Part shown: piece by piece, positions 37,601 through 48,000 of the stretch
Position numbering within the stretch: the first letter of the stretch is position 1
Layout of the letters: every line of letters starts with the position of its first letter
DNA from: Halichondria panicea
Lineage: Eukaryota; Porifera; Demospongiae; Suberitida; Halichondriidae
Reading direction: 5' to 3'
Assembly: GCF_963675165.1 (NCBI RefSeq)
Contig: NC_087387.1
Span: forward strand, 3,746,990 to 3,810,989
DNA length: 64,000 bases
Position numbers and translations under genes: made by a program
The notes under the pieces: model-generated
Told to the model about the DNA's origin: nothing
The model's input: the letters and a program-made list of their open reading frames with translations, nothing else
Databases searched by the model: none

Positions 37601-40600
37601 TGTGTCATTGTCATTGTCAGTAGAGGGATGTGCAGGTTGACTAGCATCCAGACCAGGGATTACGGAACGTGGAATGGGAGGCTGATGAAGGTGCTCCAGA
37701 AATGGAATCAGGACACGAGACGAGCCGTCATTGTCAGTAGAGGATTGACTGGGTTCAGCATCAAGACTGGGGATTGTTGAGTGTGCAATAGGAGGCTGAT
37801 GAAGGTGCTCCAGAAATGGAATCAGGACACGGGACGAGCCGTCATTGTCAGTAGAGGGTTGACTAGGTCCAGCATCAAGACCAGGGATTAGTTGTAGAAT
37901 GGGAGGCTGATGAAGGTGCTCCATGACGACAGGCGATGGAGCTGTGCCATTGTCAGTAGAGGGACGTGCAGGTTGACTGGGTTCAGTACCAAGACCAGGG
38001 ATTACAGATTGTGGAATGGGAGGCTGATGAAGATGCTCCAGGAACGGAATCAGGACACGTGATGGCGCTGTGTCATTGTCATTGTCAATAGGGGGTTGAA
38101 TGGTTTCAGCATCTAAAATGGGCAGTACAACTCCTGCTGTCATCATTGTAACACTATTACCAGGCGATACGAGGTCGTCTAGAGGGTGTGATGGAGAGTA
38201 TAGTTCATTTACAAGGCTATCGTCAAATAGCTCCCCCTCACTGATGTTAGAGGCTCCTGAGAACATGGGAGATGGCTGCCTTTCAATGTCAGAATCTATA
38301 CTGCTCACAGACATACTAGCAGTGTCGTAGTCTGAGCCATCGTCACTGTTAAACCCCAACTCCAGCATTAGTTCTGTCAAAGAGTCCCTACAAATCTCAG
38401 CAACATCACTGTCATCACAAACACCGATCGTTTCCTCTAGTGTTTTGTTGTATTCAACAACTGTTTCTCTAGAATTTCCGCTACGTTTCGTCTGACAACT
38501 ATTGTCCTTCATTCGAATATACGTCTGTGTGTAGTTGTCAGACATAGGTAGACCATCCGTTTGTACACGTCTATTCATCACCTTAGGGTCAATTTTACAC
38601 TGAACACTTTGTGAATGCGTATGGTTTGACGTTTGAGAGCGTACACTCATCAATTTGAAACCCTGCCCAGCTTGCAATCGTCTAGATGTGGTTTTAACTA
38701 CTGTTTGGGTAGCAGCGTCCATTTTTTCTTCGTTGTTCTCGGAATGGGTTTTCATTAAGTTGCTAATGACTTTTGACATAAACTGTTTACTAGCTTCCAC
38801 TGTATTGGTATCAGAGTGGTTGGAACGGGAACGGGAAGTGGACCTTGATCGACTGCGACTTCTACTGCGACTGGACGACCTGCTCCGAGAGCGCCTCTTT
38901 GATCGCCGTGGCAATCTTAGTATGTCATCTACAGGGTATCGGTTAAACGTTGAGAACATATCACTCGGAAAATATCGGCCAAGAGATGGAGGTGCAGCAG
39001 CAGGAAATGCAACAGGAGGACGAGGTACGTCCATTTGGGGCGGGCGGAAAAAGTTGTGTGGGGTTCCAATCATCCTAGACTCCATTAACCATGGATTTTG
39101 ATGATAAAAGTACTGTGGTGGTATGATAGGTGCAGCCGGGGGTGGGGGCTCTGCCAAGGAAGCCACAATCGGGGGAGCTGGAGTAGCAGGCGTGAGTGTA
39201 TGAAGTGGTGGAGTTACAGAGTTCGAGGAAACGGTAGTGACAGGTGATTTGTCAAATGAGGATGGTTTTTTATTGTCATCAAACTTGACATCAGTGATCA
39301 ACTCTTGAGACGAGTGGCTCTGTGTTGATGGCTTCATGAGTGGTGATTCGGTGTCTAGTATGGGTGACGACTGAGTGGATATGGTTAACGAGGTGCTACT
39401 CGCTGCACTGACTGTGGTGGTGGGATAAGTCGGTGTTTTTAAACCTGGTTCGGAAAGACTAGACAGAGTTTTAAGTAGAGAAATATCAGAAGCTGTTAGT
39501 AATATGTTAGTAATATCAGAAGCTGTTAATATAGAATCAAAAACAGAATCGGTCTTTGGCGTGGAAACAGAGAGAGCTGATGCTCGAGTAGTGTCAGAAA
39601 CTGTTACGGTAGAGTCAGAAACACTTGCACTGGAATCGGTTTTTGAGATGGAAACAGTAGTGTCGGTTATCAGTCTTGAATCAGGAATGACAATTGTTTG
39701 CTTCACCTCAGACGTGAGAGGTACTTTATTGAGTGGACCGTTATCATTTTCAGTATCGTCCCTTTTATCGACTCGCTCTCCATCATCAGCAGTAGAATGA
39801 CGAGTAAGTGGTGCAGTAACTTCAATGGCTTCAATGGGAGGAGCTTTATCATTTGCCCTCTTATTGACCGCCCCTCGATCATCAGTTGTCAAATGGTATG
39901 TACATGTACTGTGAGCAAGAGATGTTTCAATGGGTGCAGTCTTGCCTTTATCAGTCTCTGTAAAAGTTTCCCTCATAGTGACCATCCCACCATCATCGGC
40001 AGTAGGAGTAACTTTAATGGGTGGATCTTGTTCTTTGTTAGTTTCTGTACCATTTCTCCTATTAGTGACCATCCCCCCATCATCGGTAGTAGGAGAACGT
40101 TCAATGAGTTCTTTTTTCGTCTCTGTATTATTATCGCTCTCAGTGACCACCCCTCGATCATCAGTAGTCAAATTGTACCTTTCAGACGTGAGAGGTACAT
40201 GTACTTGAAGGGATGGAGTTTTTTCTTTATCAGTTTCTGTTACAGTATCATCTTCTTTCCTATTGACCCCTCCTCGATCATCGGTAGTCGAACGACGTCT
40301 TTTGTACTCTGCTAAACTAACTCGTGATTTGATTGGTCGTTCAGCCGTCTCCAATAGCAGCAACTCGGGCGCTTCTTCTTCCCCTATTAACCCCTCACAC
40401 ACTTCAATGACCTCTCCTGGTTCAGGGGTTTCAACGGAATGAGTCATAGGTTTAGGGGTTTCAACGGAATGAGTCGTAACAGAGGCTGGGGTTTCAACGA
40501 AATGAGTCATAGGTTTAGGGGTTTCAACGGTAATAGAGGCTGGGGTTTCAACAGAATGAGAGTCTGGTGGGGTCTTGATTTGTATCTTGACCTTCTCCTT

Positions 40601-43600
40601 GGTCAGTTTGAGTACGGGAGTGGCAGTAAATGCACTCAATAAAACTTTCTCTTTGGAGTTGTCTTGACTGGGAGTGCTATCTTCAGCAAATGACACTATC
40701 TTCCTCTTTTTTGAGCGTGGTTCTAGCTCCGCTGAGTCTATATCTCCTCCACTCGATATGTTAGCTGAGTGTTTATTTCTTCTCAGTTTTCGTACAAACA
40801 TTCCGTGGAGAACTCTTGGGTGCTCAGGGTAAGTCATGCCTGCACAGAAAGGAGCTATGATGATGAATACGTACTACGTATATTGACAAAGAAAACACTT
40901 AGGAACCTGCTCCTAAAATACAATGTAACCTCTGAATAAGGGACACTGCATTGAACCTTTCTATTAATCGTATTACTAGTGCATGTAAAAAACCTTCAAA
41001 ATCAGTAGAAACTTTGATAAGGATCGTGATGTACGTTATACAAGTCAGGGTGTCATACAACTAGTGGAGGGGGAAAGGGGAGATGTTCCCCCTCTAGCTC
41101 CAACCCCCCCCCCCCCCCCTAAAATTTGCATTCAGGTACTAGCTGAGTTGTATGACTGAGGAGTTGTATGACTGGATGTCCACAGTTGGCAATGTTAAGG
41201 GTATTTAAATAACAGTTGACCTTTTTCAGTGATTACTTTTAAAAGCATGCCTTATTTCCCTCCTCTACTTCAAAATCCTGTATGACACCCTGCAAGCTAG
41301 TAATGTTTGTGCGATTTTGTTACAATCAACACTCGCAAAACATAATAATTCATGCACTCCTGTTAGCATAGATCTATTAACACCCCCATTACTACCTCTA
41401 GATGTATTACACTGATGTACATCATGTACACTGTACATATTTATATTACAGTGATTATACTGGCAGTGTTAGACAATGACATCACACGCATTCTCAATTT
41501 AGGGTTACACTTCTAATTAATACACTTACATGAGCCCACTACTACCCATTATTTTCGGAGGTTTCACGGGATTTTTACTTTTCAATGAGCGAATTCAATG
41601 TAAAGATAACCCAAATTTGAACGCCACCCCTCAATTGCTTACCTAAATGATCAGTGAGAGTCGATGAAGGCATGAGGTAAAGCTTGACACAACCTGATAA
41701 TCTAACCACACCCACCTGAAGAACGGTAATATATAACTAGCTCACATTTTGATTAGCTGCTATATATACTTACCCAGTTATTCAAGTACAGATACTGCGT
41801 AACATTGGCAACTTGAGGGCACTGGTCATCACAACTTCTAACCTCACAATAGCCGTACTCCACTTTTTCTGTCCGTACTGTAACAAAAATTATTATCAAT
41901 ATGACACAGCCTGCATGTGATTACATATGATATCAGCATACACTGCATACCGGTACCGTAACTTGGCAAATGAGGCAATTGAATGTTATTGGCGATTATA
42001 ATTATAATTTGAATCATACTGCATGGAATTTGATCTCGTGCGATATACTGGGACTTAGAGATTTTTATTTCTGGCGACGCTTACTTTGATTCACCGAAAC
42101 CATTTATGAGTAAACTTTTTGATAACTCACTGATTGCCTGTCGACCAATTATGGGGGGATCATCAAACAACTGTGTTGGAAACCTCTCATGTGCTTCTGT
42201 GACCGTGAGTCGTGAGTATATATTCAGTGTCTCATTGCTAAGGGTCAAAGGTCAATCATAAGGTTACAGGTCATAATTGAATGGATAATACGTACATCTT
42301 GAAGGGAAAGTTGTCTCCTGGCTTAAGGTATGAGAAGACGTTGACTTGAGTGAGTCGCTGGGACTTATTGTATAGCTCCACTATACCCTCCACTGCCCCA
42401 GCCAAGTGTGCCTCTGTGTGTACGAGTGCAGAAGTATGTGTGTGCATGTGGGTTAATAGGTACAAAACAACTATAATTGTTTACACATCTGCATAGCTAT
42501 AGCAGGGCCGTAGATAGCTTATAGGTTTGCAGGGGTGGCAAAATAACCCTTTACTGGTCAAATTGTTGTAAATTTTACAACAACAATCTGGGAGGGAGCG
42601 TGCTATCAACTTGTGAATGTTGCATGATATCGGATTCTGTGGCAGATTGGATAGTATCATCATGAATGCGATTATCCTTTGAAGTTCTGCCAATTAGGAC
42701 ACAGAATATTTTCGAAGAGGAAGCAGCAAGCCATTTGTGTACACAGGCACTTCACAAGTGGACACAAGCACTACAATAGTCTACATGCTTGCTAAGCAGC
42801 TTAGTTGACCAGAGTGCAGCTTTTAATACTTCCACCGAGGCAGCAACAAGGCATAACATCGATGGTTAGTTTGTGCACAGCCATTGGACCCACGCCCATC
42901 TCTAGTTCTACTACATGTAAGCCATAACCACTTCATTGGGGGCGGCGATAAATCAAGCTAATTTGGTGGGTTGGGCTCAGATGCAAACTAAAGAGATGGA
43001 ACTGTTCCAGATTGTGCGATTGAACTGGAAAGGGATAACAGTTACTAAAAAAAAGGTCAACTGTTATTTCATATCCTCTGAGTATGGCAACTTCCAACTT
43101 GCTGTGGCACCAACTTAGGCCAACTAAAACAAGGTAGCTTGAGCTAGAAACGTGCTCCTGCTTCCAGAGGCGCAGTGGAGCTCAGAATTTTACCTAAAAA
43201 AAAGGTCATCACTCGTTCTCAACAGTCAGCATGCGCATCAGATAGCCCTGCCCACATCTCAATATCATTACATCATTCTAATCGATAAAAGCATTGGGCA
43301 TGTGCAGATCAGTAATTTTGGCAGATCTAGAATGCCAGGGGGGGGGCCTACGTCTACGGCCCTAAATAGGGTTAGGGTTGCTAAATAATTATATCTCACT
43401 ATAGAGGTCAAAGGTTACCCGTATTACTATAGCTAGCTAGCTAGCTATTGCTATGGGGCTGGGATATTTTAAAATAGGTTACATGTACATCACAACCAGC
43501 AGATGTGCACTTACGAACTAGCTCATCGTAGCTGAACTGCCGCTTGTCTGTGACCTGCAACCACATGGATATAGATATAGTGATAAGCATGCCAGCGGAT

Positions 43601-43698
43601 TGATAATACGATACAATACCTAGCATCTATTGTTGTGCATACAATGAGAGGTTGACACAGATGTCACTTACATCCACACACAGATCAGCGCTAGCCAT
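25634..43698 (-). CDS. giant repeat-rich protein with RS region, unrecognised
   Basis: Predicted 5213 aa. Six short exons on the minus strand (43698-43672, 43554-43515, 42413-42296, 42237-42131, 41877-41774, 41682-41643) join in phase to one 15.2-kb exon (40839-25634), stop TAA. The start ATG at 43698 opens MASADLCVDVTDKRQFSYDE. Residues 1-170 look like a folded domain (SRLTVTEAHERFPTQLFDD; YCEVRSCDDQCPQVANVTQ; PEHPRVLHGMFVRKLRR) that I cannot assign. The rest is low complexity: basic KKRKIVSFAED near 192 (fits the PP1-docking RVxF pattern), SVETPKP and TTDDRGG repeats, an RS run (about 790-822), TQT-type motifs (856-926), five FLEHLHQPPI-type repeats (1072-1240), acidic Ser/Thr-rich tandem repeats (about 1725-4260), six 37-residue repeats (about 4612-4836) and an Arg/Tyr-rich end (PRYHPYYRHHPSSSYG). 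The RS and basic composition hints at a nuclear scaffold; this is inference. No G-patch or RRM seen. Confidence 0.85.
26780..27450 (-). repeat. six 111-bp coding tandem repeats
   Basis: The block CACATCACTTGATTTTGACT recurs every 111 bp (about 26788, 26898, 27009, 27120, 27231, 27342). Each unit encodes 37 residues (SKRSKPTSLSDGIPIHNKP, then HLTIDTPVQSKSSDVP). Units differ at only a few bases (PS/PP, R/H, I/V), indicating recent expansion or homogenisation. The unit length is a multiple of three, so the frame is kept. Confidence 0.95.
28574..32425 (-). repeat. recent 1926-bp tandem duplication inside the giant exon
   Basis: Positions in about 28574-30499 recur at +1926 in about 30500-32425 almost unchanged; the one clear difference I found inside is near 29567 versus 31493 (A/T). 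1926 bp is 642 codons, so the frame is kept. It sits on an older array with a unit of about 960-970 bp, whose anchor phrase (CTGCAGTGTTCTTGAAA) occurs near 28535, 29504, 30464, 31430, 32390, 33692 and 35297. Confidence 0.9.
37540..38060 (-). repeat. proline-rich coding repeats (HLHQPPI units)
   Basis: GGAGGCTGATGAAGGTGCTC recurs five times (one with a single change). Each unit encodes the LEHLHQPPI motif (one MEHLHQPPI), followed by an IPGLDA-type linker and PSTDN. Units are about 90-120 bp with indels in multiples of three. Confidence 0.88.
41046..41292 (+). mobile_element. hAT-like MITE, family 1, copy 2
   Basis: Ends CAGGGTGTCATACA and TGTATGACACCCTG; flanks CAAGT and CAAGC fit a 5-bp target duplication with one change. 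Same internal order as copy 1. It lies in the intron between the sixth exon and the giant exon of the repeat protein. Confidence 0.85.
42504..43363. mobile_element. 0.86-kb TIR element in intron 2 of the giant gene
   Basis: Starts AGGGCCGTAGATAG and ends with the complement CTACGGCCCT. The interior has no intact transposase frame. The terminal motif resembles those of non-autonomous hAT elements. The inverted match is only 11-13 bp, so the boundaries are moderately supported. Confidence 0.55.
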
Positions 43699-45026
43699 CA
43701 ATGCAATCACAGCACATGGAATCTCTTGTGTGAAGACCGTTGATTAATTAATATAGTCTAAACTCCACCTACATTGTAAAAAATGATTGAAAAAAAGTGT
43801 GGTGGGACACACTAAAACCGTCGCATATAGCGCTTTTTTGAAAAAGTGTGCTATATGCGACGGTTTTAGTGCGCTCACCGCACTTTTTTTTTTACAGTGT
43901 ACTATTCTCTCACTCAATCTTTTTCATACATGTGCTACATATCAGGAGTGCATGAATCCTGTATCCTAGGATGTGTTCATTGCAATAAGAGCCCCACATA
44001 CATGCATGTATATATAGGATGAAAGCGCTTGACAGCATGTTTCCACTACGACTTAATTGGTAGTAATAATAATTATAACTATCATCGAGCATCAGGAGTG
44101 CATGCTATCATAATCATATACAGCACTTCATGACCAGGGGCCTGATATAATTATGTATACACTAGACTTATTGAATCTCTGAGTCGATATCAACAGTTGA
44201 CATATCCAGTGAGTAGTCCATTACTGACACCATGAAAACAATTTCCAGTGTATTATTAAATGATTAGTTCCGGCCTGTTCTGCTGATTTTTCCAACACTC
44301 GATATGTGCTTGCTGTTTCGAAAGCGTGCATCAGATTTGATAAAAATTCGGATCAGCAAACTCGGAGACAATAATTATATAAATCTTGAGGGACGATCGA
44401 TCACATCATAATTATCAGGATTAATTTGTCTCATACATTTTAAATAGAGCTTCTTTATATCCTTGACGCGGTGGATCATATAGTTACAAAAGACTTGGTA
44501 CCCAGGAAATGTTTAGTGAAGTCGTTTGCGACCAGAAATTCATTGTTACGTCGAATAACTCAATCTTGTCCTTTCACCATCTGGGTACCTCTCCTTTAGA
44601 CCCCACTAGATTGAACTCAAGACTGCTGCAAAATGGACAGTCCCACATCCTATCATGTCAGCCATTGTTCGTAAAAAACATTTCCCCCCCATAAGGCAAA
44701 ACTAAGTTTTATCTACGGTTTGATCTCAGATATATCTATAAAGATAATGTGAAGTTGCGCATGCACACTGGGATGACCATATGGCGGAAGCAACACAATC
44801 TGACACACTTCGCTGATCATCACCTAGGGAACACAGTGAGAACTTTTCTATTTTGTTCCAATGTCAAGTGTTGTCTGAAGTTGCTCGCATTGCTCTCAAG
44901 ACTTGGGCTAAGTTTTTGTTGGATACCAGCACAAAGAAATGTGAGAGTTTTATAGCTTGCATGCAACAGTTAGTTCATACACTCTGCCTTCTTTTCAGTT
45001 GTGCTGAGGTTTTTGTTGTGCACTTG
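43699..45026. other. divergent intergenic region, giant gene / dynein
   Basis: The two start codons point away from each other across 1.3 kb, so the promoters of both genes should lie here. It holds the foldback element at 43770-43901. An acceptor-like CTTCTTTTCAG at about 44998 sits just before the dynein ATG and may mark the end of a 5' untranslated intron. No TATA box or other defined promoter element could be assigned. Confidence 0.5.
43770..43901. mobile_element. foldback (palindromic) element
   Basis: The whole 132 bp is nearly self-complementary: ends TACATTGTAAAA and TTTTACAGTGTA. Inner arms CACTAAAACCGTCGCATATA (from 43809) and TATATGCGACGGTTTTAGTG face each other across about 18 bases. 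It would fold into one long hairpin. No coding capacity. It lies directly upstream of the giant gene's first coding exon. Confidence 0.85.
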
Positions 45027-48000
45027 ATGGCTGAGGAGACCAGTGGTGGCGATGGAGGGGCCGGGGGCAGTAACTCCACGTTCGAGGCCTTTTCCGATTA
45101 CACCCTCAAGACTTTCAAGGTATAGTTTACTCGTATAGAGCTGAGGGAAAGGTATCAGCATAGAATTTTTTCTTACCCCAGTTGAAACAGGACAAGTGGT
45201 CGAAGTTTATGACTGTGAACGACAATGTAGTGATGCTAACTAAGTTTCTTGAGAAGGGTGACTCACAGGTCCTGCTCATATCCCTCAGCTCAGCAGGAAC
45301 TCTTCAGTGTGCTGCTGTGTTCCCTTCCTCTCTCAGGAACAAAACTATATACTTTGTTAAACGGTATGGTATTCATATCTGATACTGCTAGTTGCAAACG
45401 GGCGCATCTTCTTTGCATTTGCATACTTGACAAAATGTAATACAGTTCACAAAACTAATGAACCCCCTTTTAAGAATGTATATTCGTGTGCGTACTGTTA
45501 CATAATTATGATCTACCTGTGCATGCAGACATAAAGAGCCGGTGAAAAAGGGCAAGTTTCATAGTTTGGTCATGTGCGGGGAGATGTCAGCAGTACCTCT
45601 GGACCAGCTCATTACACTAGTGGACTCTGTGAGTACCACTCCTTGGTAAAATCCTCGCATGCAGAATTGTTTCAGTGCATCTATTGCTGGAGTTGATTTT
45701 TATCCAATCTGGAAGTAATTATGTCTCGAGGTGTAGCCGCGCGAGGAATACGGTAAAGCTGACTGTGTGTGTGTGTCGGTGTATCTATTCCACCCTGTAA
45801 CGGTTGCAACGACGAAAACTAACAGCTTCTATAGGCTTCTAGTCTAGCCATTTATGATCCGTGGATTTGCAAACTTTAGAGTTTGACTCGCCTGTTAGCA
45901 CAAACTTTCTCTTCAACTTATGAGTTAGCCTGCACTAAAGCGCTAGCTGTTTGTTAGCATAAAAGAGCTGCAAAGCTGTGTGCATGCCAGTAGCCCTTGT
46001 GAACTCACCTCATTTCATGGAGTGGAAATTTATTAAATTTCTACGATGCACATCTATGTGCTTCTATTTCCTTGAAGATCATTCATCAAGCCATCGGATA
46101 GACTTCTGTTTCTATTAAGCTCCACTCTATAATTACTATGTGTTGATTGTCAACAATTACATGAAAACACAAAGCAAACTAATCATAACACTCTTGAGCG
46201 AAAGCAAAACATGGTGAGGCATTAGCACAGCGCAGCTTGCACCACTCACTGTACAGTAGGGAACTAAGTTTATCACAAAAGAGGCTATACTTTAGCATGC
46301 GGTAACTATGAAAATTGGCCTGTTTTGGTAAAGTTTGTGGAGTTTTTCTACAGAATAAATTACGCAAAAGAGGTGTTCTCTGCTGCTATACACTCTGGCA
46401 AACCATTTTGAATCTGGGTAGCTAAATTTTCTGACAGTGTAGAAGTGAATGAGAACCTCCTCTTCTTTATTTCGATCTCAAGTCTCAACCAACTAAAGAA
46501 CTAAGAGCATAAGCCACAGCTTCATGGAACTCAGTCGTCCCGTTGAAAACAAAATTTGTTACTGTAGGAGCTTATTAAAGTGATACGGTTACGCATGCAC
46601 ACTAACACCCAAAGCAATCGAGACCAAGGCGGTATTTTTCAACGTCCGGTACGTTAGAGAAAAATCGGCCTGGGAACGACACTAGATTCTGGTCGGTTGC
46701 ATGTATTAACAAACAGTCTTAGTTGGCAGGGTGTCATACAGGATTTTGAAGTAGAGGGGGGAATAAGGAAAGTAATTATAACCAGAACATTTTGCTAAAA
46801 AAAAGGTCAACTGTTATTTCAATACCCTGTTATAGTATGTAAAATTGCCAGCTATTGACACTCAGTCACGACCTGAATTCAAAAAAAGGGGGGGATATCC
46901 CCTTCCCCCCCTCCCCGTATGACACCCTGGTTGGTACTGTATGAATTTGCCTGAATTGTGTTGCTATGAGTGTGACTTTTTTGTGTCATTTGCAGCTTGT
47001 GGTACCCATGCTCAGCAACAATGAAAACCATTCTCTCTGGCCAAACGTTGTCTCACAAGTTGTGATGAAACACACAGGCATGTTATTAGTATATTACCGT
47101 ATATCTTCTAATTTATCGGACAGTAAAAAATAATTATTTTGGAAATTGTCCGGGTATAATTGGAATAGAGCATGCTAAGTGTCCGGAATAATTAGAACAA
47201 GCAAGCAGCTGCATGCGAGCTAGCTAAGTTTAATAGAACAGGGTACGACTGAATAGTTGCACTAGCTATCTAAAACTAGCTACTCAAGCTATCTAACTGC
47301 AGCACTCTAAGTCTTACTTGCCGTCTGTGAATGATAACTCAACTTTTCAAGGTATTGTCCGGATATTTAGAACAAATGTAATATTAAAGTACTGGAGTGT
47401 CCGTTGTATTAGAACAATGAAAATTGCCCAAAAGAGTGTCCGGGTAATTAGAAGTGTCCGATAAATTAGAAGATATACGGTACTATTGGCGATATATAAT
47501 ATTCGAGACTGCGCTTCTAGTGTACAGGACCAACCCATTATGAGTCAGCTTGTACGCTTGTATGAAATACACCTTCTTTAGAGAATTAGTCCTGAGATAT
47601 GGGTGTTGGTAATAATTATAGTGGAGCTTCCAAATATAGGACCCTTAGGAGCAGCCACTTCATGTGATCCCTAGAGGCTGTCACGAGGTGTAATAACAGT
47701 GTACAATTGGTGCTATGAATATTCTATACATGTATATACGTGTATAGAGACATTTTCGGTATCTGGGGAATGGATCAATTATGGGAGGTTGCAACTACTG
47801 CATGTAGGAGGTTGCAATCACCTGAAGAGTGATATAGCTATTTCTCTCTCTAACTCTCTTTGTGTGTGCAGGAGGTCTGAAGGGTGATGTGTTAGTGGTC
47901 AGTGGTCAGGTGAAGGGCAAGACACTGCTCCCAATGTCACCACAGGCTGAGATGGCTGCTGAATCAGTCTCTCTTGAAGAAGGGTGAGCACAACCATGTA

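Noticed and set aside
26016-40642. Many plus-strand open frames (60-205 codons) opposite the giant exon
   Set aside because: They are antisense shadows of a long, codon-biased minus-strand exon and repeat whenever the coding repeats repeat. No independent start, splice or similarity evidence.
41683-41691. Acceptor GATTATCAG (exon start at 41691) for the sixth exon of the giant gene
   Set aside because: It would require a phase that the preceding exon (ending 41774 in phase 0) does not provide. The AG immediately before 41682 keeps the frame open into the giant exon.
44150-44250. Minus-strand mini-frame MVSVMDYSLDMSTVDID as an extra first exon of the giant gene
   Set aside because: It ends at an in-frame stop without a usable donor, while the ATG at 43698 begins an exon that joins in phase.
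44749-45026. Upstream open frames as an N-terminal extension of the dynein
   Set aside because: They share no similarity with dynein tails, and an acceptor-like CTTCTTTTCAG separates them from MAEETSGG. The region is more likely 5' untranslated.
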